Source of the DNA: Nemertoderma westbladi
Lineage: Eukaryota > Xenacoelomorpha > Nemertodermatida > Nemertodermatidae
NCBI GenBank assembly: GCA_032718475.1
Contig: JAUCBJ010009095.1
Coordinates: 1 to 64,000, forward strand
Length of the DNA: 64,000 bases
Direction: 5' to 3'
Part shown: positions 7,830-19,900 of the stretch, in pieces
Position numbering within the stretch: the stretch's first letter is position 1
Layout of the letters: every line of letters starts with the position of its first letter
Translations under genes and position numbers: made by a program
The notes under the pieces: generated by a model
What the model was told of the DNA's origin: nothing
Database searches by the model: none
The model's input: the letters and a program-made list of their open reading frames with translations, nothing else

Positions 7830-10316
7830 TACTGGGGGAAACGTGGGATATGAGGATTGTCTGGAGATCCGTTGAAACATGCCGGAATTGAGGACCTTTG
7901 GTTTATTACTAAATCTAGAATAGATGAGATGGGATGACATATTATTGGTAGATGTGTATCTGGAGATCCGTTGAAACATAGCGGAATTGAGGACCTTAGG
8001 TTTATTACTAAATCTAGAATAGCTGGGATGTGATAACATTATTGGTAGATGTGTGTCTGGAGATCCGTTGAAACGTAGCGGAATTGAGGACCTTAGGTTT
8101 ATTACTAAATCTAGAATAGCTGGGATGTGATGACATATTATTGGTAGATGTGTGTCTGGAGATCCGTGGAAACATAGCGGAATTGAGGACCTTAGGTTTA
8201 TTAGTAAATCTAGAACAGCTGGGATGGGATGACATATTATTGGTAGATGTGTGTCTGGAGATCCGTGGAAACATAGCGGAATTGAGGACCTTAGGTTTAT
8301 TAGTAAATCTAGAACAGCTGGGATGGGATGACATATTATTGGTAGATGTGTGTCTGGAGATCCGTTGAAACATGCCGGAATTGAGGACCTTTGGTTTATT
8401 ACTAAATCTAGAATAGATGAGATGGGATGACATATTATTGGTAGATGTGTATCTGGAGATCCGTTGAAACATAGCGGAATTGAGGACCTTAGGTTTATTA
8501 CTAAATCTAGAATAGCTGGGATGTGATAACATTATTGGTAGATGTGTGTCTGGAGATCCGTTGAAACGTAGCGGAATTGAGGACCTTAGGTTTATTACTA
8601 AATCTAGAATAGCTGGGATGTGATGACATATTATTGGTAGATGTGTGTCTGGAGATCCGTGGAAACATAGCGGAATTGAGGACCTTAGGTTTATTAGTAA
8701 TTCTAGAATAGCTGGGATGGGATGACATATTATTGGTAGATGTGTGTCTGGAGATCCGTTGAAACATAGCGGAATTGAGGACCTTAGGTTTATTACTAAA
8801 TCTAGAATAGCTGGGATGTGATAACATTATTGGTAGATGTGTGTCTGGAGATCCGTTGAAACGTAGCGGAATTGAGGACCTTAGGTTTATTACTAAATCT
8901 AGAATAGCTGGGATGTGATAACATTATTGGTAGATGTGTGTCTGGAGATCCGTTGAAACGTAGCGGAATTGAGGACCTTAGGTTTATTACTAAATCTAGA
9001 ATAGCTGGGATGTGATGACATATTATTGGTAGATGTGTGTCTGGAGATCCGTGGAAACATAGCGGAATTGAGGACCTTAGGTTTATTAGTAATTCTAGAA
9101 TAGCTGGGATGGGATGACATATTATTGGTAGATGTGTGTCTGGAGATCCGTTGAAACATAGCGGAATTGAGGACCTTAGGTTTATTAGTAAATCTAGAAC
9201 AGCTGGGATGGGATGACATATTATTGGTAGATGTGTGTCTGGAGATCCGTTGAAACATAGCGGAATTGAGGACCTTAGGTTTATTAGTAAATCTAGAATA
9301 GCTGAGATGGGATGACATATTATTGGTAGATGTGTGTCTGGAGATCCGTGGAAACATAGCGGAATTGAGGACCTTTGGTTTATTACTAAATCTAGAATAG
9401 CTGGGATGTGATGACATATTATTGGTAGATGTGTGTCTGGAGATCCGTGGAAACATAGCGGAATTGAGGACCTTAGGTTTATTAGTAAATCTAGAACAGC
9501 TGGGATGGGATGACATATTATTGGTAGATTTGTGTCTGGAGATCCGTGGAAACATAGCGGAATTGAGGACCTTTGGTTTATTACTAAATCTAGAATAGCT
9601 GGGATGTGATGACATATTATTGGTAGATGTGTGTCTGGAGATCCGTTGAAACATAGCGGAATTGATAACCTTTGGTTTATTACTAAATCTAGAATAGCTG
9701 GGATGTGATGACATGTTATTGGAAGATGTGTGTCTGGAGATCCGTTGAAACATAGCGGAATTGAGGACCTTTGGTTTATTACTAAATCTAGAATAGCTGG
9801 GATGTGATGGGATGGGATGACATTATTGGAAGATGTGTGTTTGGAGGTCCGTTGAAACATAGCGGAATTGAGGACCTTTGGTTTATTACTAAATCTAGAA
9901 TAGCTGGGATGTGATGGGATGGGATGACATTATTGGTAGATGTGTGTCTGGAGATACGTTTAAACATAGCGGAATTAAGGACCTTAGGTTTATTAGTAAA
10001 TCTAGAACAGCTGGGATGGGATGACATATTATTGGTAGATGTGTGTCTGGAGATCCGTGGAAACATAGCGGAATTGAGGACCTTTGGTTTATTACTAAAT
10101 CTAGAATAGCTGGGATGTGATGACATATTATTGGTAGATGTGTGTCTGGAGATCCGTTGAAACATAGCGGAATTGAGGACCTTTGGTTTATTACTAAATC
10201 TAGAATAGCTGGGATGTGATGACATGTTATTGGAAGATGTGTGTCTGGAGATCCGTTGAAACATAGCGGAATTGAGGACCTTAGATTTATTAGTAAATCT
10301 AGAGTAGCTGGGATGA
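7830..10316. repeat. 99-bp satellite array, about 25 copies
   Basis: Unit: …TTATTGGTAGATGTGTGTCT, GGAGATCCGTTGAAACATAG, CGGAATTGAGGACCTTAGG, TTTATTACTAAATCTAGAAT, AGCTGGGATGTGATGACAT… Period 99 bp (for example GGTAGATG at 8143 and 8242). Open frames on both strands follow from a unit divisible by three, but copies lacking two bases (GATAACATTATTGG) break all of them, so I treat it as non-coding. A five-unit block with the variants CATGCCGG and GATGAGATGG appears near 7876 and again near 8371. Confidence 0.93.
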
Positions 10317-10320
10317 GATA

Positions 10321-11130
10321 TATCTTTCCAACAATACAACTGGACTCATTTTCTCAGATCACAAAAATACTGTAGGCCTCCTATATTAATAGCTTCCTAT
10401 AATAAATATATTAATAGTGACACTGTAAGTGGTATGGTATGAGGCATTATAGTTTGAAATGTCACTTTGGTGTTGTATGTATATTGTTTTATCTTTAGTA
10501 TTATAATCACAAGCTTTAATTATTCATGTTCATTATCACTCCAGCCAGCGTCAATACAGTGTAACGGAATTAAATATATTATATAATTATACCCTGAAAT
10601 ATAAAGCCCTTTTTCCTTTACCGAAATCCCTTCTTTCCATTCATAAATATTAAGGAGGTAGTTTCGCGCCCAAAGTCATCGGAGTAATCATAATGGCAGG
10701 ATGGGGTGTAGCAGGACATCTTACCACATAAAAATTAAGGATAGTTATTGTGCAACCAGATAAGTTATCCCACCACACTAAATTTTGCCCTTCTTCGTCC
10801 ATTTTATCCGTATCCTTCCCTACTGTAAATGTATCACTACAGGACGCCACCTTGCGGCAAAAATTGAAATGTATATCCCTCATTTATATACACAGGATGT
10901 GTGTCCTCATTTCCTGTCTAGGGGGTAACTAGCTATGAATGTCCTCATTGCCTATGTAACATGTGATCTCAAATATAATGAAACTTATTAATTTTCATAA
11001 TTTGTCTTCATTGGAAACATGTAGAGGATATCTTGACGTACATTTTGATACCTTGGTTGAATTCACAGCAAAAAAATGAAAAAAGTCCCCAATTCCACTG
11101 TAGGAAGTAGCAAGTCCTCAATTGGCCGCC
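10321..11130. other. Spacer between the 99-bp satellite and the TG tract
   Basis: Mostly AT-rich unique sequence. Apart from the exon-like stretch at 10727-10841 (separate entry) and a short relative of the gene A upstream repeat near 10940-10965, I see no supported feature. Confidence 0.45.
10727..10841 (-). CDS. Possible isolated exon, unknown
   Basis: The minus strand reads DTFTVGKDTDKMDEEGQNLV then WWDNLSGCTITILNFYV and ends at a good GTAAGA donor (phase 0). Composition is protein-like and richer than the surrounding DNA. Acceptor candidates (GTCCTGTAG or ATTTACAG) are mediocre, and no partner exon was proven. It could be an upstream exon of gene B, or a remnant. Confidence 0.25.
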
Positions 11131-11137
11131 TAGACAC

Positions 11138-11564
<427 letters not shown>

Positions 11565-11589
11565 GGTAGCCATAAATGTCGGAAGCCAT

Positions 11590-12038
11590 GGAATAAATGT
11601 CAGTCTGTCAAAACATAAAAGAGAATTCAAATTAACTAACATTCTCGCTATGGGGGTTTTAAGGGGTGCTGATTTCATTTCTGATGTCAGTTTTCAGGTT
11701 TACATAAATCTAGTCTGTCTGTTTGTCGGTCTTTCTGTCAGTCAGTCAGTCTGTCAAAACTTAAAAAAGAATACAAACTAACTAACATTCTCGTTATGGG
11801 GGTTTTAATGGGTGTTAATTTTATTTCAGATGTCAGTTTTCACGTTTAAAAAAATCTAGTCTGTCTGGCTGTCGGTCTTTCTGTCAGTCAGTCTGTGAAA
11901 ACTTAAGAAAGTATACTAACTAACCAACATTCTCGCAATGGGGGTTTAAGGGTTGCTGATTTCATTTCTGATGTCAGTTTACACGTTTACATAAATCTAG
12001 TCTGTCTGTCTGTCTGTCGGTCTCTCTGTCAGTCTGAA
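11590..12038. repeat. Three tandem copies of a ~146-bp unit with (GTCT)n
   Basis: Each copy contains TAACATTCTCG, ATGGGGGTTTTAA, TTTCTGATGTCAGTTT, TAAATCTAGTCTGTCTG and GTCGGTCT..CTGTCAGTC in that order. Copies diverge at about 10% and directly follow the TG tract. Confidence 0.85.
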
Positions 12039-12213
12039 CTACTGTACTGTGGTTGGCATTACGCCATATACCTAACACTAATAAATACAGTCTACAATAC
12101 AGCCTATCTACAGTACAGAATGGATTTTTTGCCACGAAGAGCAATAAATGTCATTAATACAATCCACCAGTATACCTACTCCAAGAGCCTTCCAATAAAA
12201 CATGTATTCCAGC

Positions 12214-12268
12214 ATGACGTCCACTGCACGTCTTCGTGTTGACCATGGTGACGTGCAGTGGACGTCAT
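12214..12268. repeat. Perfect inverted repeat, 19-bp arms
   Basis: ATGACGTCCACTGCACGTC at 12214-12232 is the exact reverse complement of 12250-12268, with a 17-nt loop containing CCATGG. Each arm contains GACGTC and GCACGTC, which are CRE-like cores. It lies 14 bp left of a TTAA-bounded MITE and may be part of a larger element. Confidence 0.85.
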
Positions 12269-12281
12269 AGGCTCTAAGGGG

Positions 12282-12666
12282 TTAAGCAACACGGTCCCTA
12301 CTTCGCCCTGTCGACACCCCAGCCATTTTTCACCAATCCTTTTTTAGAGTTTTTTTAATTTTTTTGGTATTGGTGAAAGTTCTACAGCATTAGTAGATAT
12401 GTGTTTTATGATAGCTAGTGTTTTTTTGCTAGCTAGTATTTTTTGAAATTATAAAAAATGTGAAAGTCCATGATATTTCAGGTTAAACTGTTGAAGAATA
12501 TATTAATGACCAAAATAATTTCCAAAAATTACTAGCTAGTAAAAAATACTAGCTATATACAATTGAAAATCTACTAAGGTTCTAGAATATTCACTAATAT
12601 AAAAAAAGCACTCAAAATCACAAAAAATAAAGGTTAAAAAACTCATTCGGGACCCCTTTTGCTTAA
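12282..12666. mobile_element. TTAA-bounded foldback MITE, about 385 bp
   Basis: The left end TTAAGCAACACGGTCCC and the right end GGGACCCCTTTTGCTTAA form imperfect terminal inverted repeats. The arms continue inward (ATTGGTGAAAGTTCTA … AGTAGATA versus its complement near 12570-12600) to a CTAGCTAG-rich core at 12411-12445 and 12527-12556, so most of the element is palindromic. TTAA at both ends suggests piggyBac-type target choice. No coding capacity. Confidence 0.6.
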
Positions 12667-13459
12667 GGAGTCAAAATTGTAGAACAAATTCCCGAAGTCT
12701 GCGACGTTTGCGAAATTCGCGAAGAATCCGTCAGTTTCTGTGCCCTAATGGTTTCGTGACGAAACAATCAAATCTTACACACTTAACACACACGAACTAA
12801 TTTAATGTGTGTATTAGTATGCATGAATCATTAAATATAAATTAAATTAATGAACGCTATTTCAACATGAAATCTACGGAATCAATACACAACACACGCA
12901 CACTACTGAATTTAAAAAATTATATAGATTGCAACTTATATTTGGCTACCTTTTAGGCCTAATGGGTGACTAATTTAATTATTCACCCCTATATATTTGT
13001 AGCCTTTTTAATTTGTGCCTCTAATTGAGTCAAACATTAAACTAAAATATATGTCACAATATTGGTCTGTCGGTAGCTGGTCAATGAATCTCTCATAAAT
13101 TTGTTAATTAGTCGCTGCTCAGTCATTGAACCTTTGAACACGTGCTGCTCGAAGACCCCACAACGTGTCATTTACTGCACACAGTGCACAGTGCACAGAC
13201 ATAGTGTAAATTTAAATTGGCCGCTATAATCACCACCTTAAAAAAGCACTGCTATGATAATCGTAATTGACCAATCAATGACAACAGGTGTCTAAGAACC
13301 ACACCAAATACCAGTATCACTGAGCACTGTACCAGTACCAGTACCTCATTCTCAACTAAATACATTTCAGCATTAGGCTACTAAACTGTTCAACAGTTTC
13401 AGAGGTTACCAGTACAGGAGTCAGGGAGTAGGCCTGCTGAAATATTTACAATTAACAAA
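12667..13459 (+). other. Upstream region of RPS29
   Basis: Unique AT-rich DNA. Small items: GTGCACAGTGCACAG near 13185, CAGTACCAGTACC near 13330, and the perfect 17-nt inverted repeat AAACTGTTCAACAGTTT near 13385. No TATA box or clear pyrimidine-tract start of the ribosomal-protein type could be fixed. Confidence 0.4.
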
Positions 13460-16400
13460 ATGGGCTTTCAAAACATTTGGCACAGTCATCCTAAGAAATA
13501 TGGGCAAGGAGCGAGACGTTGGTAAGTAGCCCAATTAAACTAAACTAATACCGGTACTGTAAGCCCTAATTATTACTGAATAGGCCTACTGCAACTGCAA
13601 TAGGTACAGCAATCAATACCTGACAGCCCAGCAGCCTGACGCTGACAGCATGATGACTGCCCACTGCTGAATTTCAGACTGAATAGGCTAGTTTATACTG
13701 GCTGACCGGCAGATCCTGAGATCAGCAGATCGTTATCTGGTCATCTCATACCAGCATACTGTCATAGGGCATAGCCTAGCGCTGTCAGGCTGTGTAGCGG
13801 CATACAGTTAGGAACACTGGTCACTTTCTGGCTGAAGCTCAGCCAAAAATTGTCCACATATTTACAGCCAGAAAGTGTCCGTGCAGCCACTATTTGTCCT
13901 TCACAGGCTGCGATTATATTTCCGGACATATTTTGGCTGTAACTCCACTAGTACCCAAAGCAGAAGCTGGGCACATTTTTATTTTTAATATTATGATAGT
14001 TAGGCCTATCCCAACGATGAGATTCTAATTCTCAAATTAATTTATACAGAATTTTATGGCGATTCTAATGGCATAATTTTTAGAATGCCAATGTTAAAAT
14101 TTCACTGCCGGTTTTCAAATGAAATTTAGCATTGTTTTCTATGGAGAAATTTCACTCTGAGAGCGTTTTCCGCGGACACATTCTGGCTGTAAATTGGACA
14201 TATTGTGACCAGTGTTCCTGACTGGCATAGGGAGGTAGGGTAGGCCTACCGGTACCGGTACCGTACCGGCAGACCGGTACGCTGCAGCGCTGACCACGAC
14301 GTCTTTTGTATTCTTTTGTACTATTTTGTATTTTTTTGTAGGGCCTACTTTTTTGTACAAATTCGTCGTACCCGCCTACAGCTGTACAGTGAGGCCTACT
14401 TACTAGGTCTACAGTACTACCATGGTGTAGGCTACTAAATAACAGGTCCCATGCAGCGAGTGGATTGCTGAAATTACTGAATTCAGAATTAGCGGTCTCT
14501 TCCCTATTTATGGCACTATTTTCATAATATTTCCTTAGAAACTTCTTTTATGCTACTTTTGTTAGTGTTAGGTTGATATAATGACTAGGGTCCAACGGTC
14601 CATCAGTCCATAGAGATGTAATAAAATGTCTTTCTGGAAGTTTTATCTTATAGTCAGATAGTTGCCAAGGTAACCGGGTGCAAATTTCAAACTTTGCGCA
14701 CCTGTCAGCCTGTATTTCAAGGCGACAATGGATTCTTCTTTCCTTGAGATTTGGTAAGTGATTAAAGGAAATAAAAGACTATCAAAATATTTTACATTTG
14801 AATTTGTTTACATTCCCGTTGCCATGGAAATAAGTATAATGCTGTAATGAAAAATTTGAAAAATTGTCTGCCAATTCTATAAAACACCATTTTTATTCCA
14901 CTGTATTCGGTTTGTCAGTCTAAATAATAAGTTAAAATTGCCAACATCTTATTTTATAATTCGTCAATTGTGAATCATATTTCTAAGAGATGAAGAGTCT
15001 AAAAGTCAATATTTGCCAATAAACAGATAAACTAAACTGCCCAATCGGTGAGCAAGACCCGTGATAGCATGATTTCAGGATTTTGACATTCCAGAATATT
15101 TAATTTCGGTTAGCAATTATTAGAAATAAAGGACAGCCACCAGGCAGCCAGGCGCAGACATGTTTGTTGAAAATTATATAAGTCATTAAGTAGTAAATAG
15201 TAACCCAATTTCTATCTGGCGGTCATAATGCGAAATTCTCGTAATTCCCCGTCACCATGGAAACGGGATTGAAAACACATTTATGTGTAAAATATTTTGA
15301 TAGGCCTAGACTTTTATTCCCTTTACTCATATATATAGGCCTACCAAATCTCAAGAACAGAATCCTTTGTCGTCTTGAATTACAGGCGCTCGAAATTTGA
15401 ACTTTTGCACCCGGTTACCGTAGCAACTACCAGACTACAAGATAAAAATTCCACAAAGACATATTATTACATTGCTTTGCTGCTTTGAGACTGTGAGAGT
15501 ATGAATCCTAGTCATCCTCATCATATCCACCTAACCAAATTAGCACATAAGAAGTTTCTAAGGAAATATTATAAAAAAAAAGTGCCATAAACTGATAAAT
15601 ATGGAAAGATCGGCCCACGCTAATTTCAGCAATCCGCTCGCTGCTTGACCTGTTATTTAGTACACCTTGGTTACTCTTACTACCACAGCTAGACTATGAT
15701 AAGCGGACAATTGCAATTCAATCAATTAATTAAATCAATCTACGGGATAATGCAGAGTAAGATCACGATCACGACACGACCCGTGCAGCTGTGCAGTAGA
15801 CAGGTCACCTAGTGTCAGACAATCTGATAGTACCGGTAGTACCGGTGACTAAATCTGACAGTACCGGTAATACCGGTGACTAATAATCTGACAGTACCCC
15901 GGTACCGGTAGTACCGGTGACTAATAATCTGACAGTACCGGTAGTACCGCAGTACCGGTGACTAATAATCTGACAGTACCCCGGTAGTACCGGTGACTAA
16001 ATCTGACAGTACCGGTAGTACTGGTGACTAATAATCTGACAGTATCGGTAGTACCGGTGACTAAATCTGACAGTACCGGTAGTACTGGTGACTAATAATC
16101 TGACAGTACCAGGGTAGTACCGGTGACTAATAATCTGACATAACCCCGATACTACCGTTGACTAATAATCTGACAGTACCGGTAGTACCGGTGACTAAAT
16201 CTGACAGTACCGGTAGTACCGGTGACTAAATCTGACAGTACCGGCAGTACTGGTGACTAATAATCTGACAGTACCAGGGTAGTACCGGTGACTAATAATC
16301 TGACAGTACTGGTACCCCGGTAGTACCGGTGACTAATAATCTGACAGTACCGGTACCCCGGTAGTACTGGTGACTAATAATCTGACAGTACCCCGGTATT

Positions 16401-16718
16401 ACCGGTGACTAAATCTGACAGTACCAGCAGTACTGGTGACTAATAATCTGTCAGTACCCCGGTAGTACCGGTGACTAAATCTGACAGTACCGGTAGTACT
16501 GGTGACTAATAATCTGACAGTACCCGGCTAGTACCGGTGACTAAATCTGACACAGTGCCGGTATAATATTTATATATAATACGCCGGTATTATTTTTGTT
16601 TACTTTTAGTCGAGTTTGCAGCAACAGACACGGTTTGATCCGAAAGTATTGTCTGAACATGTGTCGGCAGTGTTTCAGGGAGAACGCTAGTCAGATCGGG
16701 TTTAAGAAGGTCGATTAA
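13460..16718 (+). CDS. RPS29: Ribosomal protein uS14 (RPS29), two coding exons
   Basis: Exons 13460-13521 and 16610-16718, donor GTAAGT and acceptor TTTACTTTTAG; the TG of exon 1 joins T of exon 2 to make Cys21. The 56-residue product has exactly the animal RPS29 length: [20 protein letters not shown], then [14 protein letters not shown] and [20 protein letters not shown], ending VD. The zinc ribbon C21-x2-C24 … C39-x2-C42 is intact. It is a component of the small cytosolic ribosomal subunit head. Cys35 (usually Gly in YGLNMC) and RR before Cys21 (usually RS) are unusual. The 3,088-nt intron is long for this gene and consists of a MITE, a foldback element and a minisatellite. Both exons are clean and splice sites are good, so this should be the functional copy and not a retropseudogene. 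Confidence 0.97.
13805..14224. mobile_element. 420-bp MITE with 5-bp target duplication
   Basis: The left end CAGTTAGGAACACTGGTCAC matches the inverted right end with one mismatch. GCATA directly flanks both sides (13800-13804 and 14225-14229) as the target duplication. Internal subterminal inverted motifs (TTCTGGCTG, TTGTCCACATA/GGACATATT) extend the symmetry. Non-coding; in RPS29 intron 1. Confidence 0.75.
14230..14418. other. Short intronic spacer
   Basis: Contains a TACCGGTACCGG run (14247-14280) related to the later ACCGGT minisatellite, and four spaced copies of TTTTGTA (14300-14357). Nothing else seen. Confidence 0.4.
14419..15672. mobile_element. Foldback element copy 1, about 1.25 kb
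   Basis: Ends ACCATGGTGTA..CTACTAAATAACAGGT and ACCTGTTATTTAGTACACCTTGGT are inverted. Matching continues inward for several hundred bases: GCGGATTGCTGAAATTA, ATAATATTTCCTTAGAAAC, TTGCCAAGGTAACCGGGTGC and CTTGAGATTTGGTAAGTG have complements near 15620, 15560, 15410 and 15350. There is no transposase. Each arm carries an RFX X-box-like site (GTTGCCAAGGTAAC at 14661). It lies in RPS29 intron 1. Confidence 0.8.
15673..15814. other. Short unique intronic segment
   Basis: Links foldback copy 1 to the ACCGGT minisatellite; no feature recognised. Confidence 0.4.
15815..16556. repeat. ACCGGT-rich minisatellite, units of about 28-35 bp
   Basis: About 23 variable units of the type AATCTGACAGTACCGGTAGT ACCGGTGACTAAT. 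Unit length varies (TAATAATCTG versus TAAATCTG; extra CCCCGG), and ACCGGT palindromes occur once or twice per unit. It lies at the 3' end of RPS29 intron 1, stopping about 50 bp before the acceptor. Confidence 0.93.
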
Positions 16719-16919
16719 TAATCTCAGGATCAAAAGAATTCCGTGTCTTCAGTTCCAGACAGTCGCTTCAGCGTTATGGGCGATTAGAACTCCTATGTCA
16801 CCCATTTATATTACTTGGTTGCTAAGATACTAGTTGTGGCAATACATGTGAAATAATGTTATTTTCATATTTTGTATTATATATTAAATGGTATATGTTT
16901 CGATTTAATATATTATATA

Positions 16920-16925
16920 AATAAA
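16920..16925 (+). terminator. Poly(A) signal AATAAA for RPS29
   Basis: AATAAA about 200 nt downstream of the RPS29 stop, with a T/GT-rich stretch after it (AGTTTGTATCTTT). The 45-bp array begins about 30 bp further on. Confidence 0.6.
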
Positions 16926-16956
16926 CGTTTAGTTTGTATCTTTACAACCTATGTGG

Positions 16957-19900
16957 CCTCCAATCTCCAATATTTTATTGGCTCACACAGCCCCACGGTG
17001 ACATAAACCCAAGGTTATTTTATTGGCTCACACAGCCACACGGTAACATAAACCCAAGGTTATTTTATTGGCTCACACACAGCCACACGGTGACATAAAC
17101 CCAAGGTTATTTTATTGGCTCACACATAGCCACACGGTGACATAAACCCAAGGTTATTTTATTGGCTCACACACAGCCACACGGTGACATAAACCCAAGG
17201 TTATTTTATTGGCTCACACATAGCCACACGGTGACATAAACCCAAAGTTATTTTATTGGTTCACACAGCCACACGGTAACATAAACCCAAGGTTATTTTA
17301 TTGGCTCACACAGCCCCACGGTGACATAAACCCAAGGTTATTTTATTGGCTCACACAGCCACACGGTGACATAAACCCAAGGTTATTTTATTGGCTCACA
17401 CAGCCACACGGTGACATAAACCCAAGGTTATTTTATTGGCTCACACAGCCCCACGGTGACATAAAGCCAAGGTTATTTTATTGGCTCACACAGCCACACG
17501 GTGACTAAACACAAAGTTATTTTATTGGCTCACACAGCCACACGGTGACATAAACCCAAAGTTATTTTATTGGCTCACACAGCCACACGGTAACATAAAC
17601 CCAAGGTTATTTTATTGGCTCACACAGCCCCACGGTGACATAAACCCAAGGTTATTTTATTGGCTCACACAGCCACACGGTGACATAAACCCAAGGTTAT
17701 TTTATTGGCTCACAGCCACACGGTGACATAAACCCAAGGTTATTTTATTGGCTCACACAGCCACACGGTGACATAAACCCAAGGTTATTTTATTGGCTCA
17801 CACAGCCACACGGTGACATAAACCCAAGGTTATTTTATTGGCTCACACAGCCACACGGTGACATAAACCCAAGGTTATTTTATTGGCTCACACAGCCACA
17901 CGGTGACATAAACCCAAGGTTATTTTATTGGCTCACACAGCCACACGGTGACATAAACCCAAGGTTATTTTATTGGCTCACACCGCCACACGGTGACATA
18001 AACCCAATGTTATTTTATTGGCTCACACAGCCACACGGTGACATAAACCCAAGGTTATTTTATTGGCTCACACAGCCACACGGTGACATAAACCCAAGGT
18101 TATTTTATTGGCTCACACAGCCACACGGTGACATAAACCCAAAGTTATTTTATTGGCTCACACAGCCACACGGTGACATAAACCCAAGGTTATTTTATTG
18201 GCTCACACAGCCCCACGGTGACATAAACCCAAGGTTATTTTATTGGCTCACACAGCCACACAGTGACATAAACCCAAGGTTATTTTATTGGCTCACAGCC
18301 ACACGGTGACATAAACCCAAGGATATTTTATTGGCTCATACAGCCACACGGTGACATAAACCCAAGGTTATTTTATTGGCTCACACAGCCCCACGGTGAC
18401 ATAAACCCAAGGTTATTTTATTGGCTCACACAGCCCCACGGTGACATAAACCCAAGGTTATTTTATTGGCTCACACAGCCACACGGTGACATAAACCCAA
18501 AGTTATTTTATTGGTTCACACAGCCACACGGTGACATAAACCCAAGGTTATTTTATTGGCTCACACAGCCACACGGTGACATAAACCCAAGGTTATTTTA
18601 TTGGCTCACACAGCCACACGGTGACATAAACCCAAGGTTATTTTATTGGCTAACACAGCCACACGGTGACATAAACCCAAGATTATTTTATTGGCTCACA
18701 CATAGCCACACGGTGACATAAACCAAAGGTTATTTTATTGGCTCACAGCCACACGGTGACATAAACCCAAGGTTATTTTATTGGCTCACACAGCCCCACG
18801 GTGACATAAACCCAAGGTTATTTTATTGGCTCACACAGCCACACGGTGACATAAACCCAAGGTTATTTTATTGGCTCACACAGCCACACGGTGACATAAA
18901 CCCAATGTTATTTTATTGGCTCACACAGCCACACGGTGACATAAACCCAAGGTTATTTTATTGGCTCACACATAGCCACACGGTGACATAAACCCAAGGT
19001 TATTTTATTGGCTCACACAGCCCCACGGTGACATAAACCCAAGGTTATTTTATTGGCTCACACAGCCACACGGTAACATAAACCCAAGGTTATTTTATTG
19101 GCTCACACAGCCCCACGGTGACATAAACCCAAGGTTATTTTATTGGCTCACACAGCCACACGGTGACATAAACCCAAAGTTATTTTATTGGTTCACACAG
19201 CCACACGGTGACATAAACCCAAGGTTATTTTATTGGCTCACACAGCCACACGGTGACATAAACCCAAGGTTATTTTATTGGCTCACACAGCCACACGGTG
19301 ACATAAACCCAAGGTTATTTTATTGGCTAACACAGCCACACGGTGACATAAACCCAAGGTTATTTTATTGGCTCACACAGCCACACGGTGACATAAACCC
19401 AAGGTTATTTTATTGGCTCACACAGCCACACGGTGACATAAACCCAAGGTTATTTTATTGGCTCACACCGCCACACGGTGACATAAACCCAATGTTATTT
19501 TATTGGCTCACACAGCCACACGGTGACATAAACCCAAGGTTATTTTATTGGCTCACACAGCCACACGGTGACATAAACCCAAGGTTATTTTATTGGCTCA
19601 CACAGCCACACGGTGACATAAACCCAAGGTTATTTTATTGGCTCACACAGCCACACGGTGACATAAACCCAAGGTTATTTTATTGGCTAACACAGCCACA
19701 CGGTGACATAAACCCAAGGTTATTTTATTGGCTCACACAGCCACACGGTGACATAAACCCAAGGTTATTTTATTGGCTCACACAGCCACACGGTGACATA
19801 AACCCAAGGTTATTTTATTGGCTCACACCGCCACACGGTGACATAAACCCAATGTTATTTTATTGGCTCACACAGCCACACGGTGACATAAACCCAAGGT

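Noticed and set aside
8014-9860. Long minus-strand frames in the 99-bp satellite (SHPSYSRFSNKPKVLNS type)
   Set aside because: Unit divisible by three keeps several frames open on both strands; 2-bp deletions in some copies break all frames; no unique coding flanks.
12670-12760. Short plus-strand CxxC-containing open stretch
   Set aside because: About 25 codons, stops on both sides, no splice support; likely chance.
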